Positions 7,688-14,340 of a DNA stretch of 17,107 bases are shown here, piece after piece. Made by a program: the position numbers and the translations under genes. The stretch is from Hyphomicrobiales bacterium. GTDB taxonomy: Bacteria; Pseudomonadota; Alphaproteobacteria; Rhizobiales; Beijerinckiaceae. Numbering within the stretch: position 1 is the first letter of the stretch; each line of letters starts with the position of its first letter. The stretch spans positions 1 to 17,107 of the forward strand of contig JAQGJO010000420.1 of the NCBI GenBank assembly GCA_028290595.1. The letters are read 5' to 3'. A model generated the notes under the pieces. It searched no databases and was not told the origin of the DNA. It saw nothing but the letters and a program-made list of their open reading frames with translations.

Positions 7688-8560
7688 TTACACCCCGTGC
7701 GCCTTGAAGAAGTCGAGCGCCCGCTTGAAGGCGAGTTCCGCATCCGCCTTGCGATAGCTCGGGCGATAGTCGGCATGGAACCCATGCGGCGCATCGGCAT
7801 AGACATGCAGTTCCGACTTGCTGCCGGCGGCCTTCAACTTGGCCTGCATCTTCTCCACCTGATCGACCGGAATGCCGGGATCCTTGCCGCCGTAAGCGCC
7901 GATGACGGGAACCTTGACGTCCTTGGCGAAGTCGAGCGGGTTCTGCGGATGCAGATCGTCCTTGGGGCCGGAGAGCGGGCCATAGAATGCCGCCGCCGCT
8001 TTCAGATCGGGATTGTTCTTGGCATAGAGCCAGACCTGCCGGCCGCCCCAACAGAAACCGATGACTGCAAGCCGCGCTGTATCGGCCTTGCCGCTCGCCT
8101 TGGCGAAGGTGACGCAGGCGTCGAGATCGCCCTTCACCTGTGCGTCCGGCACTTTGGCGACGACTTCAGAGATCAGCTTGGAGACATCGGTGTAAGCGCC
8201 GGGGTTGCCCTGCCGCGCATAAAGTTCCGGCGCGATGGCGTAATAGCCGGCTTTCGCAAAGCGGCGGCAGACGTCCTTGATGTATTCGTGCACGCCGAAA
8301 ACTTCCTGGATCACCAGCACGGTCGGGAACGGTCCGCCGGTTGCGGGGAACGCGTGGTAGGCGGGAATTTCGACGCCGCCGGAACTGACCTTCACTTCGC
8401 CCGCCGTCAGGCCGTCGGCAGGCGTCGTGATCGTCTGGGCATTCAGCGGACCGCTCGCCATGGTGAAGCCTGCGACACAACTCGTCATGAAGACGAAGCC
8501 GCGGCGATTGAGATCGAGCGGGGTCGGCGCCGTAAGCGATTTCGAATGTGCGTCGTCCAT
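7688..8560 (-). CDS. Dienelactone hydrolase family protein with Tat-type signal peptide
   Basis: With the start at 8560 the protein has 290 residues. The alpha/beta-hydrolase core shows the dienelactone hydrolase triad: Cys170 in GFCWGG, Asp227 in GGKDPG and His259 in PHGFHADY, with Glu86 in QEVFG, which in DLH interacts with the cysteine. Residues 17-43 look like a Tat signal: NRRGFVF, a hydrophobic stretch, then NAQ. The protein is therefore probably exported folded to the periplasm. Three ATGs are clustered (8572, 8566, 8560); the last is chosen because GGAG lies 6 bases before it. The family hydrolyses cyclic ester or lactone bonds, classically in chlorocatechol breakdown; the actual substrate is unknown. 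A cupin gene lies 100 bp upstream and a GST gene 78 bp downstream on the same strand. Confidence 0.85.
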   Translation of the reverse strand: MDDAHSKSLTAPTPLDLNRRGFVFMTSCVAGFTMASGPLNAQTITTPADGLTAGEVKVSSGGVEIPAYHAFPATGGPFPTVLVIQEVFGVHEYIKDVCRRFAKAGYYAIAPELYARQGNPGAYTDVSKLISEVVAKVPDAQVKGDLDACVTFAKASGKADTARLAVIGFCWGGRQVWLYAKNNPDLKAAAAFYGPLSGPKDDLHPQNPLDFAKDVKVPVIGAYGGKDPGIPVDQVEKMQAKLKAAGSKSELHVYADAPHGFHADYRPSYRKADAELAFKRALDFFKAHGV

Positions 8561-8566
8561 GGGCAT

Positions 8567-8570
8567 CTCC
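8567..8570 (-). promoter_or_regulatory. Ribosome binding site deciding the hydrolase start
   Basis: GGAG on the minus strand ends 6 bases before the ATG at 8560. The other two in-frame ATGs (8572 and 8566) have it downstream or directly abutting, so the 8560 start is preferred. Confidence 0.55.
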
Positions 8571-8660
8571 ATTTTGCGCCGCTGAGGCGGCGGAGGGACA
8601 CAATAATTGTCCGCCTGCTCACACCAATGACCGCGCGAACACAAATCCGTGAGATTAAGC

Positions 8661-9026
8661 TCAGGCTTGCGGCAGCCGTTTTGGCGGCTTCATGAAAAAC
8701 ACCAGGAATGTCGCGCCGTTCGGGCAGCAGGCCGTATGCCGGCTTCCGGCCGGCCGCCAGACGAAGGTGCCGGCGGTGCAGGCGCCCTGGTCGTCTTCGA
8801 GCGAGCCGTCGAGAACGAACGTCTGCTCCAGTTCGGGATGTTCGTGAAACGGGATGACGCCGCCGGGCTCCATCCGGAACAGAACCGTCGAGCGTCCCGT
8901 CTCCGGATCGTCATAAAGCACCTTGCGAAACGCGCCGGGCAGGCCGGTCGGCTCCCAATCCATGGCTTTTGGGTCGACATAGACGCCCATGGGCACGGCG
9001 GCGGGCGGGGTTTTGTCCTGTTGCAT
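8661..9026 (-). CDS. Small single-domain cupin (ChrR-like cupin)
   Basis: A 121-residue single-domain cupin. The metal-binding motifs are intact: His61 and His63 in PFHEHPELE with Glu67 in the first motif, and His97 in PAGSRHTA in the second. The length and the ELEQTFVLDG and VWRPAGSRHTA phrasing resemble the cupin part of ChrR anti-sigma factors and stand-alone relatives, which bind Zn, Fe or Mn. There is no N-terminal anti-sigma domain and no sigma factor gene nearby, so an enzymatic (dioxygenase- or isomerase-like) or sensory role is open. The ATG at 9026 is fixed by AGGAGG at 9036-9041, 9 bases away. It is the first gene of the leftward trio and is divergent from the NDUFA9-like gene. Confidence 0.8.
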   Translation of the reverse strand: MQQDKTPPAAVPMGVYVDPKAMDWEPTGLPGAFRKVLYDDPETGRSTVLFRMEPGGVIPFHEHPELEQTFVLDGSLEDDQGACTAGTFVWRPAGSRHTACCPNGATFLVFFMKPPKRLPQA

Positions 9027-9035
9027 GGCGAATTT

Positions 9036-9041
9036 CCTCCT
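9036..9041 (-). promoter_or_regulatory. Ribosome binding site of the cupin gene
   Basis: Consensus AGGAGG on the minus strand, 9 bases before the ATG at 9026. It supports the 121-residue product over a longer in-frame reading from 9107. Confidence 0.7.
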
Positions 9042-9172
9042 GATTTGTAGCCAGCATGCCACTGCCTTGGCGGTCTGTCGACGCAGGGAGGGGGTGCGGC
9101 GCAACATGATCTGTACAGCCGCCTCCGGCTCGACTAATCATCCGCGACAGCATTTTTCGACGGGAACCGGAC

Positions 9173-10180
9173 ATGACAAATCCACTCGATAGATCGACCC
9201 GATTGGTCACTATTTTCGGCGGTTCCGGATTTGTCGGCCGCTATGTGGTGCGGGCCCTGGCGCAGCGCGGCTGGCGCATCCGTGTCGCCTGCCGCAGGCC
9301 CGATCTCGCCCATTATCTGCAGCCGATCGGCAAAGTCGGCCAGATTCATGCCGTTCAGGCCAATTTGCGCTATCCGGCTTCCGTGGCCTCCGCTGTTCAT
9401 GGCGCCGAGGCCGTCATCAATCTCGTCGGCGTTCCAATCGAATCCGGCCGCCAGCGGTTCGATGCCGTGCATGGTTTCGGCGCCCATACGGTCGCTCGTG
9501 CGGCCAAGAACGCCGGCGCGACGAGCCTGATCCAGATGTCGGCCATCGGCGCCGATGCCGGCTCGGCATCCTCCTATGCCCGCTCCAGGGCGCAGGGCGA
9601 AGAAGCCGCGCGCGCCGCCTATGCCGATGCGACGATCGTTCGCTCGTCGCTGATTTTCGGGCCTGAAGATGAATTCTTCAATCGTTTCGCCGCCCTGGCG
9701 CGACTGTCGCCGGTCCTGCCGCTGATCGGCGGCGGCGCGACGAAATTCCAGCCGGTTTACGTCAGCGATGTCGCCGAGGCGATCGCCCGCGTTCTCGACG
9801 CTCAGGCGCCGGCCGGAAAGACCTGGGAACTGGGCGGCCCGGAGGTTCGTACCTTCCGCGAATTGATGGAATTCATCTGCACGACCATCGGCCGCAAGCG
9901 CCTGCTGGTGCCGATGCCGTTCCCGATCGCGCGCGTGCAGGCGCTGGGCAGCGAGATCGCCAATTCGATCAGCCTCGGCCTCTATCCGAAAATGCTGCAC
10001 CTGACGCGCGACCAGGTGATCCTGCTGCAGTCTGACAACATCGTCTCGGAAGCGGCGAAGGCCGCCGGGACGACCCTGGAAGGCATGGGCATTGCACCGG
10101 ATTCGATCGAGGCGATCGTGCCGACCTATCTCTATCGCTTCCGCAAGAGCGGTCAGTTCGAGGCGCGCGCTATAGTGTAG
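9173..10180 (+). CDS. NAD(P)-binding protein of the complex I NDUFA9 subunit family (atypical SDR)
   Basis: A 335-residue atypical short-chain-dehydrogenase-fold protein. The Rossmann motif FGGSGFVGRYV (15-25) is followed by Arg41-Arg42 at the end of the second strand, suggesting NADPH binding. The INLVGVP, IQMSAIGAD and FGPEDEFFNRFA stretches are typical of proteins annotated as complex I NDUFA9 subunits in alphaproteobacteria. The YxxxK motif reads YARSR (Tyr135, Arg139), so classical SDR catalysis is doubtful; mammalian NDUFA9 holds NADPH structurally. No nuo genes are present in the window. The gene converges with the CysZ-like gene and overlaps its end by 28 bp. Whether the bacterial protein belongs to complex I or has another quinone-linked role is not decided here. 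Confidence 0.82.
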   Translation: MTNPLDRSTRLVTIFGGSGFVGRYVVRALAQRGWRIRVACRRPDLAHYLQPIGKVGQIHAVQANLRYPASVASAVHGAEAVINLVGVPIESGRQRFDAVHGFGAHTVARAAKNAGATSLIQMSAIGADAGSASSYARSRAQGEEAARAAYADATIVRSSLIFGPEDEFFNRFAALARLSPVLPLIGGGATKFQPVYVSDVAEAIARVLDAQAPAGKTWELGGPEVRTFRELMEFICTTIGRKRLLVPMPFPIARVQALGSEIANSISLGLYPKMLHLTRDQVILLQSDNIVSEAAKAAGTTLEGMGIAPDSIEAIVPTYLYRFRKSGQFEARAIV

Positions 10181-10836
10181 CTGCGCATCATCCGTTTGTG
10201 CACGCGCACCATATAGGCCGTGCCGAACAGCGGCGTCAGCAGGTTGACGATCGGCACCGCCAGGAACATCGCGATCGGCATGCCGCAGATGAACAGATAG
10301 ACCGCGTGGCGCTGCCGCAGCGCGCGCACCTCTTCGACCGGATGATAGCGCAGCGCCGCCAGTTCGAAATATTCGCGCCCGGCGAGATAGGCGTTGGCGA
10401 CGAAGAAGGCGATCACGTTGACGCCCGGCACAAGCAGCAGCATGAGCGCCAGCAGGTTCACGAACAGCGACACCGCCGCGAACTTCGAGGCAAGCCAGAC
10501 CGCCTGACCGGCGGCCAGGGGCCGGCCGGGCGGACCTGTGGGATCGCTTTCGCGTTCGGCATGTTCGGCCAGTTCGTCGAGAAAGAAACCGGCGACGAGC
10601 GACGACACCGGCGCCACCAGGAACGCCATGCCGACGACCAGGCCGAGGCCGGTTAGAATCGACAGCGCCGTCGCGACCCAGGGCCAGGGCACGGAAATAT
10701 AGCTGACGATGAGATGGTCGAGCCCGGTCCAGACCAGCATGAGCAGGACGAGCGTCAGCGCCAATACCTTGGCCAGCGCCCGTCGATAGGGCGGCGAAAA
10801 GATTTGCGGCAAGGCGGCCGCGGCCGATTGGAACAT
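10153..10836 (-). CDS. CysZ/EI24 family integral membrane protein
   Basis: A 227-residue membrane protein with hydrophobic segments at about 23-40, 55-85, 118-148 and 180-200. The cytoplasmic-side motif NAYLAGREYFELAALRY (148-164) is the hallmark of the EI24/CysZ family. CysZ of gammaproteobacteria mediates sulfate uptake for cysteine synthesis; the function of alphaproteobacterial members is mostly inferred. The start at 10836 follows GGAG (10845-10848) by 8 bases; a longer in-frame reading to 10929 adds a polar segment without family character and is rejected. Its last 28 bases overlap, tail to tail, the NDUFA9-like gene on the other strand. No cys genes are adjacent, so sulfate transport is only a family-level suggestion. 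Confidence 0.82.
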   Translation of the reverse strand: MFQSAAAALPQIFSPPYRRALAKVLALTLVLLMLVWTGLDHLIVSYISVPWPWVATALSILTGLGLVVGMAFLVAPVSSLVAGFFLDELAEHAERESDPTGPPGRPLAAGQAVWLASKFAAVSLFVNLLALMLLLVPGVNVIAFFVANAYLAGREYFELAALRYHPVEEVRALRQRHAVYLFICGMPIAMFLAVPIVNLLTPLFGTAYMVRVHKRMMRSYTIARASN

Positions 10837-11078
10837 GGATTGATCTCCGCCATAGCGTTTTCCGATCCATTTGGATTGGAAAGACGCGTCCGGCTCGCTT
10901 TGCCACGAAAGTGGGGCGTGCCGGGTCATGACGCAAGGTTAAGATGCATTGTTCGCACTGGCGCTTCGCCTTCATCATGCATAAATTTGACGTCGCTACC
11001 CTGTCCCGACGTTCGTTTCGGGATTTGCCGGCATCAGACCTGATAGCGGGCGCACGAAGAAAGGCTGTGGGAAGAAAA
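10837..11078. other. Divergent intergenic region between the CysZ-like gene and matA
   Basis: This 242 bp region must contain the promoters for both the leftward membrane-protein gene and the rightward matAB pair. I cannot assign -35/-10 boxes with confidence. Two identical ATGCAT palindromes lie at 10944-10949 and 10977-10982, 33 bp apart (about three helical turns), and a small inverted repeat TCCCGA/TCGGGA lies at 11004-11009 and 11018-11023. Either could be an operator, for example for a GntR-type MatR, but this is speculative. Confidence 0.35.
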
Positions 11079-12449
11079 ATGAGCAATGCCTTCTTTTCGG
11101 ACCTCCTGACGTCGATCACCGAGCGCGGTCGCAACCTGCTGGGGCTCGAAAATGCGCAAATCGACCCGCAAACCCGGGTATCCGATCTCGTCGGCCTCTG
11201 CGAAAAGCTGCTGTCAGGCCGCGGCGAGGCGTCGGGCACGGCGCTGGCGCGCGAGGTGCTCGACCGCTATGCCCAGCTCGACGAGTTGGGCCGGCAGAAA
11301 TTCTTTTACCTGCTTGCCAGCGATTTCGGTCCGGATGTCTCCAAACTCGGCGCCGCGCTCGACGTGTGGGGACGCGAGCAGAGCGATACCGCCGCCACCG
11401 ACCTGCACTATGCCTCCGAGCCGCGCCGCCAGGAATTGCTGCGCCGGCTGAACCGCGCACCGGGCGGCACCGCGGCCCTGGTCGACATGCGCGAACATCT
11501 GCTCGAGCTCAGGGCGGCCAATCCGGAATTCAAGGCGATCGACCGCGATCTGACGCATCTGCTGACGTCCTGGTTCAATCGCGGCTTTCTGGTTTTGCGC
11601 CGCATCAACTGGGCGACGCCGGCCAACGTGCTGGAAAAGATCATCCGTTACGAGGCGGTGCATGCCATTCACGATTGGGACGATCTGCGCCGCCGCATCG
11701 ATCCGGTCGACCGGCGCTGCTACGCCTTCTTTCATCCCGCCATGCTCGATGAGCCGCTGATCTTCGTGGAAGTAGCGCTGACCGCCGAAATCCCCGGCGC
11801 CATCCAGCCGCTGCTGGCATCCGAACGCGAGGTCGTGCCGCTCAGCAAGGCCCGCACTGCCACGTTTTATTCGATCTCCAACTGCCAGCAGGGCCTGAAC
11901 GGCATTTCCTTCGGCAATTTCCTCATCAAACAGGTAGTCGAGGACTTGCGCCGCGAATTGCCTAAGCTCGAAACCTTTGTCACCCTGTCGCCGGTGCCGG
12001 GCTTCATGCGGTGGCTGGGGAACAAGGGCAAAACCCTCGTGGGCGCCGATGACCTTCCCATCATCGACAGCCTCGACGATGCGGCCTGGCCGCAGGACAA
12101 AGTATTTGCCCAGCGCGCCAAAACGGTGCTGGAGCCGCTAGCCGTGCAATATTTTCTCGAGGAACGCTCGTCCAACGGTAGGGCGCTTGATCCGGTCGCC
12201 CGGTTTCATCTGGGTAACGGCGCCCGGCTGGAGCGGATCGACTGGCTGGGCGACACGTCCCACAAAGGAATGCTTGAATCCGCCGGCCTGATGGTGAATT
12301 ACCTCTATGACCTCGACGAGATCGAGAAAAACCACGAGGCTTACGCCAACCAGGGAGAAATCGTCGCCTCTTCGGCAGTCCGGAAAATGTTGAAATCCGG
12401 CACGCGCGGATGGCGGTCGACTGCAACCTCGGCAAAGGCACAGACCTGA
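11079..12449 (+). CDS. matA: Malonyl-CoA decarboxylase
   Basis: A 456-residue full-length malonyl-CoA decarboxylase, which converts malonyl-CoA to acetyl-CoA and CO2. An N-terminal helical domain (to about residue 165) precedes the acetyltransferase-like catalytic domain. FYSISNCQQGLNGISFG (263-279) and NPVA-type DPVARFHLGNGA (371-382) match human MLYCD around its catalytic Ser329 and His423; the equivalents here are in the SIS triplet at 265-267 and His377. PVPGFMRWL (305-313) and GLMVNYLYDL (403-412) are also conserved. There is no C-terminal peroxisomal SKL, as expected in bacteria. The ATG at 11079 is preceded by GGGAAG; an in-frame extension to 10944 lies in the intergenic region and is not family-like. 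The matB gene follows after 17 bp, giving a malonate-to-acetyl-CoA module. Confidence 0.93.
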   Translation: MSNAFFSDLLTSITERGRNLLGLENAQIDPQTRVSDLVGLCEKLLSGRGEASGTALAREVLDRYAQLDELGRQKFFYLLASDFGPDVSKLGAALDVWGREQSDTAATDLHYASEPRRQELLRRLNRAPGGTAALVDMREHLLELRAANPEFKAIDRDLTHLLTSWFNRGFLVLRRINWATPANVLEKIIRYEAVHAIHDWDDLRRRIDPVDRRCYAFFHPAMLDEPLIFVEVALTAEIPGAIQPLLASEREVVPLSKARTATFYSISNCQQGLNGISFGNFLIKQVVEDLRRELPKLETFVTLSPVPGFMRWLGNKGKTLVGADDLPIIDSLDDAAWPQDKVFAQRAKTVLEPLAVQYFLEERSSNGRALDPVARFHLGNGARLERIDWLGDTSHKGMLESAGLMVNYLYDLDEIEKNHEAYANQGEIVASSAVRKMLKSGTRGWRSTATSAKAQT

Positions 12450-12466
12450 CGAGATAAAATAGAGCC

Positions 12467-13981
12467 ATGCCGTCATATCTTTACGACCTGATCGCCCGTC
12501 GCGCACCCTCGCCTGACAAGGTTTTCATCGAGACGCCCGAGGGCCGCAAGATCACCTACGGCGGCTTGGGCGAAGGGTCGGCACGGTTCGCCAATGCGCT
12601 CGTGTCGCTTGGCGTCGTCGCGGGCGACCGCGTGGCGGTGCAGGTGGAAAAATCGCCCGATGCGGTTCTGCTTTATCTGGCCTGCCTGCGCGCCGGCGCA
12701 GTGTTTCTGCCGCTCAACACCGCCTATACGCCGACGGAGATCGAATATTTTCTCGGCGACGCCAAGCCGCGGGTTTTCGTCTGCGAACCGCAGAACCGCG
12801 ACAAGCTGGCCGCCGTTGCCCAAAAGGCCGGGGCGCAGATTGAAACGCTTGGCACCAAGGAAGACGGCTCGCTGATCGATCGCGCCAAAACGCAGCCTTC
12901 GACGTTTAGCGATGTCGAACGCGGCAAGGACGATCTGGCTGCGATCCTCTACACGTCGGGCACCACCGGGCGTTCCAAGGGCGCGATGCTGAGCCACGAC
13001 AATCTGGCATCGAACTCGCTGAGCCTTGTGGAGTACTGGCGCTTCAGCAAGGACGACGTGCTGATCCACGCGCTGCCGATCTATCACACCCACGGCCTGT
13101 TCGTGGCGATCAACACGCTGTTGCTCGCGGGCGGCTCGCTGCTGTTCCTGCCCAAGCTCGACGCCGAGCAGATCATGAAGATGATGCCGCGCGCCACGGC
13201 GATGATGGGCGTACCGACATTCTACACGCGCCTGTTGCAGCATGCCGGCCTCAACCGCGATGCGACGAAACATATGCGCCTGTTCATTTCCGGTTCCGCG
13301 CCGCTTCTGGCCGAGACGCACCGCGACTGGAGCGAGCGCACCGGTCACGCCATTCTCGAGCGCTACGGCATGACCGAAACCAACATGAACACGTCGAACC
13401 CTTATGATGGCGCCCGCATCGCCGGCACGGTCGGATTTCCGCTGCCTGGCGTCAGCGCCCGCATCGTCAATCCCGAGGGCGGCCAGGAGATGTCGCGCGG
13501 CGAGATAGGCATGATCGAAGTCAAGGGCCCGAATGTGTTCAAGGGCTATTGGCAGATGCCGGAAAAAACCAAGGCCGAATTCCGCGACGATGGTTATTTC
13601 ATCACCGGCGATCTCGGCCGCATCGACGACAAGGGCTACGTCCACATCGTCGGCCGCGACAAGGATCTCGTCATCACCGGCGGCTTCAATGTTTATCCCA
13701 TCGAAGTCGAGACCGAGATCGACGGCATGGCCGGCGTTGTCGAAAGCGCCGTGATCGGCGTCTCGCATCCCGATTTTGGCGAGGGCGTCACCGCCGTCGT
13801 GGTGCCGCAGAAGGGCGCCAAGCTCGACGAGAAAGCCATCATCAGTGCGCTCGAACAGCGCCTCGCCAAGTTCAAGCTGCCGAAGCGCGTGTTCTTCGTC
13901 GACGAACTGCCGCGCAACGCCATGGGCAAAGTGCAGAAGGCGGCTCTGCGCCAGACTTATGGCGATCTTTACAAGAAGTAG
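12467..13981 (+). CDS. matB: Malonyl-CoA synthetase
   Basis: A 504-residue acyl-adenylate-forming enzyme that joins malonate to CoA with ATP. Family core motifs are in order: P-loop YTSGTTGRSKG (162-172), ERYGMTETNM (298-307), YFITGDLG (377-384), hinge GRDKDLVITGGFNVYP (396-411) and the A10 catalytic lysine Lys488 in RNAMGKVQK. The length, the ETNMNTSNPYDG stretch and the position of Lys488 agree with Rhodopseudomonas palustris MatB, where Lys488 is the residue switched off by acetylation; similar control here is inference. The pairing with matA supports malonate rather than a longer acid. No matC-type transporter lies nearby in the window. The downstream flank is a palindromic repeat that may end transcription. 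Confidence 0.94.
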   Translation: MPSYLYDLIARRAPSPDKVFIETPEGRKITYGGLGEGSARFANALVSLGVVAGDRVAVQVEKSPDAVLLYLACLRAGAVFLPLNTAYTPTEIEYFLGDAKPRVFVCEPQNRDKLAAVAQKAGAQIETLGTKEDGSLIDRAKTQPSTFSDVERGKDDLAAILYTSGTTGRSKGAMLSHDNLASNSLSLVEYWRFSKDDVLIHALPIYHTHGLFVAINTLLLAGGSLLFLPKLDAEQIMKMMPRATAMMGVPTFYTRLLQHAGLNRDATKHMRLFISGSAPLLAETHRDWSERTGHAILERYGMTETNMNTSNPYDGARIAGTVGFPLPGVSARIVNPEGGQEMSRGEIGMIEVKGPNVFKGYWQMPEKTKAEFRDDGYFITGDLGRIDDKGYVHIVGRDKDLVITGGFNVYPIEVETEIDGMAGVVESAVIGVSHPDFGEGVTAVVVPQKGAKLDEKAIISALEQRLAKFKLPKRVFFVDELPRNAMGKVQKAALRQTYGDLYKK

Positions 13982-13985
13982 GCGC

Positions 13986-14040
13986 CTGACGCCCTCGTCC
14001 TTCGAGACGCGCCTTTCAGGCGCTCCTCAGGATGAGGGCT
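13986..14040 (-). repeat. Palindromic extragenic repeat, copy 1 (intact)
   Basis: This ~55 bp unit, read on the minus strand, begins AGCCCTCATCCTGAGGAGC and ends GTCTCGAAGGACG then AGGGCGTCAG, with a central stem GCGCC/GGCGC (14009-14023, loop TTTCA). A second copy in the opposite orientation lies at 14068-14334. Units of this wording are, to my knowledge, common between genes in Bradyrhizobium relatives. It starts 5 bp after the matB stop and may act as its terminator or an mRNA stabiliser. Confidence 0.75.
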
Positions 14041-14082
14041 CCTTGTTTAATTGTACAAACTAACAGAAGCCCTCATCCTGAG
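14026..14082. repeat. 15-bp perfect inverted repeat formed by the two facing repeat copies
   Basis: CTCAGGATGAGGGCT (14026-14040) is the exact reverse complement of 14068-14082, with a 27-base AT-richer spacer that includes the palindrome TTGTACAA (14051-14058). It can form a hairpin in the convergent gap between matB and the leftward oxidoreductase gene and is a candidate bidirectional terminator, although no clear T-tract is seen. Confidence 0.6.
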
Positions 14083-14287
14083 AGTATGGCCGGAAACTAA
14101 GGGCTGTCATTCCCGACGCGCCGCAGGCGCGAGCGGGAACCCAGGAGTCAAGAGCCGCCGCATTGGCGCGTCGCGTTGCCTCTGAATTCCCGCTCTGCGC
14201 TTCGCTTGGCGGGAATGACACACCAAGGCTGAAGCAGAACAGCTACATCGTAAGCTTTGAAATCGGCCTTTAGTTTTCGGCCATACT
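14083..14287. mobile_element. 205-bp MITE-like non-coding element with 22-bp terminal inverted repeats
   Basis: The ends are 14083-14104 and 14266-14287, starting AGTATGGCCG; they match as inverted repeats at 20 of 22 positions. The element sits inside copy 2 of the palindromic repeat and is bordered by CTGAG on both sides. It has no convincing coding sequence, as expected for a miniature element mobilised in trans by a full-length relative. No known insertion sequence is claimed. The inside holds a second inverted-repeat unit (14105-14220) and 45 bases without visible symmetry (14221-14265). Confidence 0.6.
14105..14220. repeat. 116-bp inner inverted-repeat unit (TGTCATTCCCG ... CGGGAATGACA)
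   Basis: The ends TGTCATTCCCG (14105-14115) and CGGGAATGACA (14210-14220) are perfect 11 bp inverted repeats. Two separate hairpins form inside: 14110-14139 (TTCCCG with CGGGAA, plus CGCGCC/GGCGCG around GCA) and 14186-14216 (ATTCCCGC with GCGGGAAT). Sequences of this wording recur between genes in many Hyphomicrobiales as far as I recall. No duplication is seen at its borders, so it may be part of the larger element or an independent insertion in it. Confidence 0.6.
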
Positions 14288-14340
14288 CTGAGGAGCAACG
14301 CATAGCTTTGTGTCTCGAAGGACGGGGGCGTCAGCTTCAA

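Larger units (their letters stand above)
14078..14292. repeat. 5-bp direct repeat (candidate target-site duplication)
   Basis: CTGAG occurs at 14078-14082 and again at 14288-14292, exactly bordering the 205 bp insert. In the uninterrupted copy 1 this pentamer is present once, so the second is best explained by duplication on insertion. The bases adjoining it (AG/CT) could also be counted in the terminal repeats, which would shorten the duplication to 3 bp. Confidence 0.6.
14068..14334 (+). repeat. Palindromic extragenic repeat, copy 2, split by an insertion
   Basis: The left piece is 14068-14082 and the right piece 14293-14334. Joined, they give a 57-base unit: 19 bases at the start identical to copy 1 (reverse-complemented), a divergent 15-base centre, then 13 identical bases (GTCTCGAAGGACG) and, after one mismatch, GGGCGTCAG. 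The sequence between the pieces (14083-14292) is foreign to the repeat and is described separately. Confidence 0.7.

Noticed and set aside
8661..9026. ChrR anti-sigma factor
   Set aside because: Only the cupin half is present. There is no zinc-binding anti-sigma domain and no ECF sigma gene next to it.
10944..11078. Possible 45-residue N-terminal extension of malonyl-CoA decarboxylase
   Set aside because: It covers the intergenic promoter region and has no family character; the ATG at 11079 begins the normal decarboxylase N-terminal domain.
9134..11239. Very long open frame (701 codons) on the minus strand
   Set aside because: It runs antisense to the NDUFA9-like gene, out of frame through the CysZ-like gene and into matA. 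Its composition is Arg/Ala/Asp-rich with no domain, and no ribosome site supports a start. It is a by-product of high GC and codon bias.
12473..13768. 431-codon open frame antisense to matB
   Set aside because: It mirrors the codon structure of matB, is rich in Asp, Arg and Ala, and shows no recognisable motif; matB itself is unambiguous on the other strand.
14083..14287. Remnant of an insertion sequence with a decayed transposase
   Set aside because: No stretch in these 205 bp reads like transposase in any frame that I can recognise; the content is short inverted repeats, so a miniature non-autonomous element fits better.
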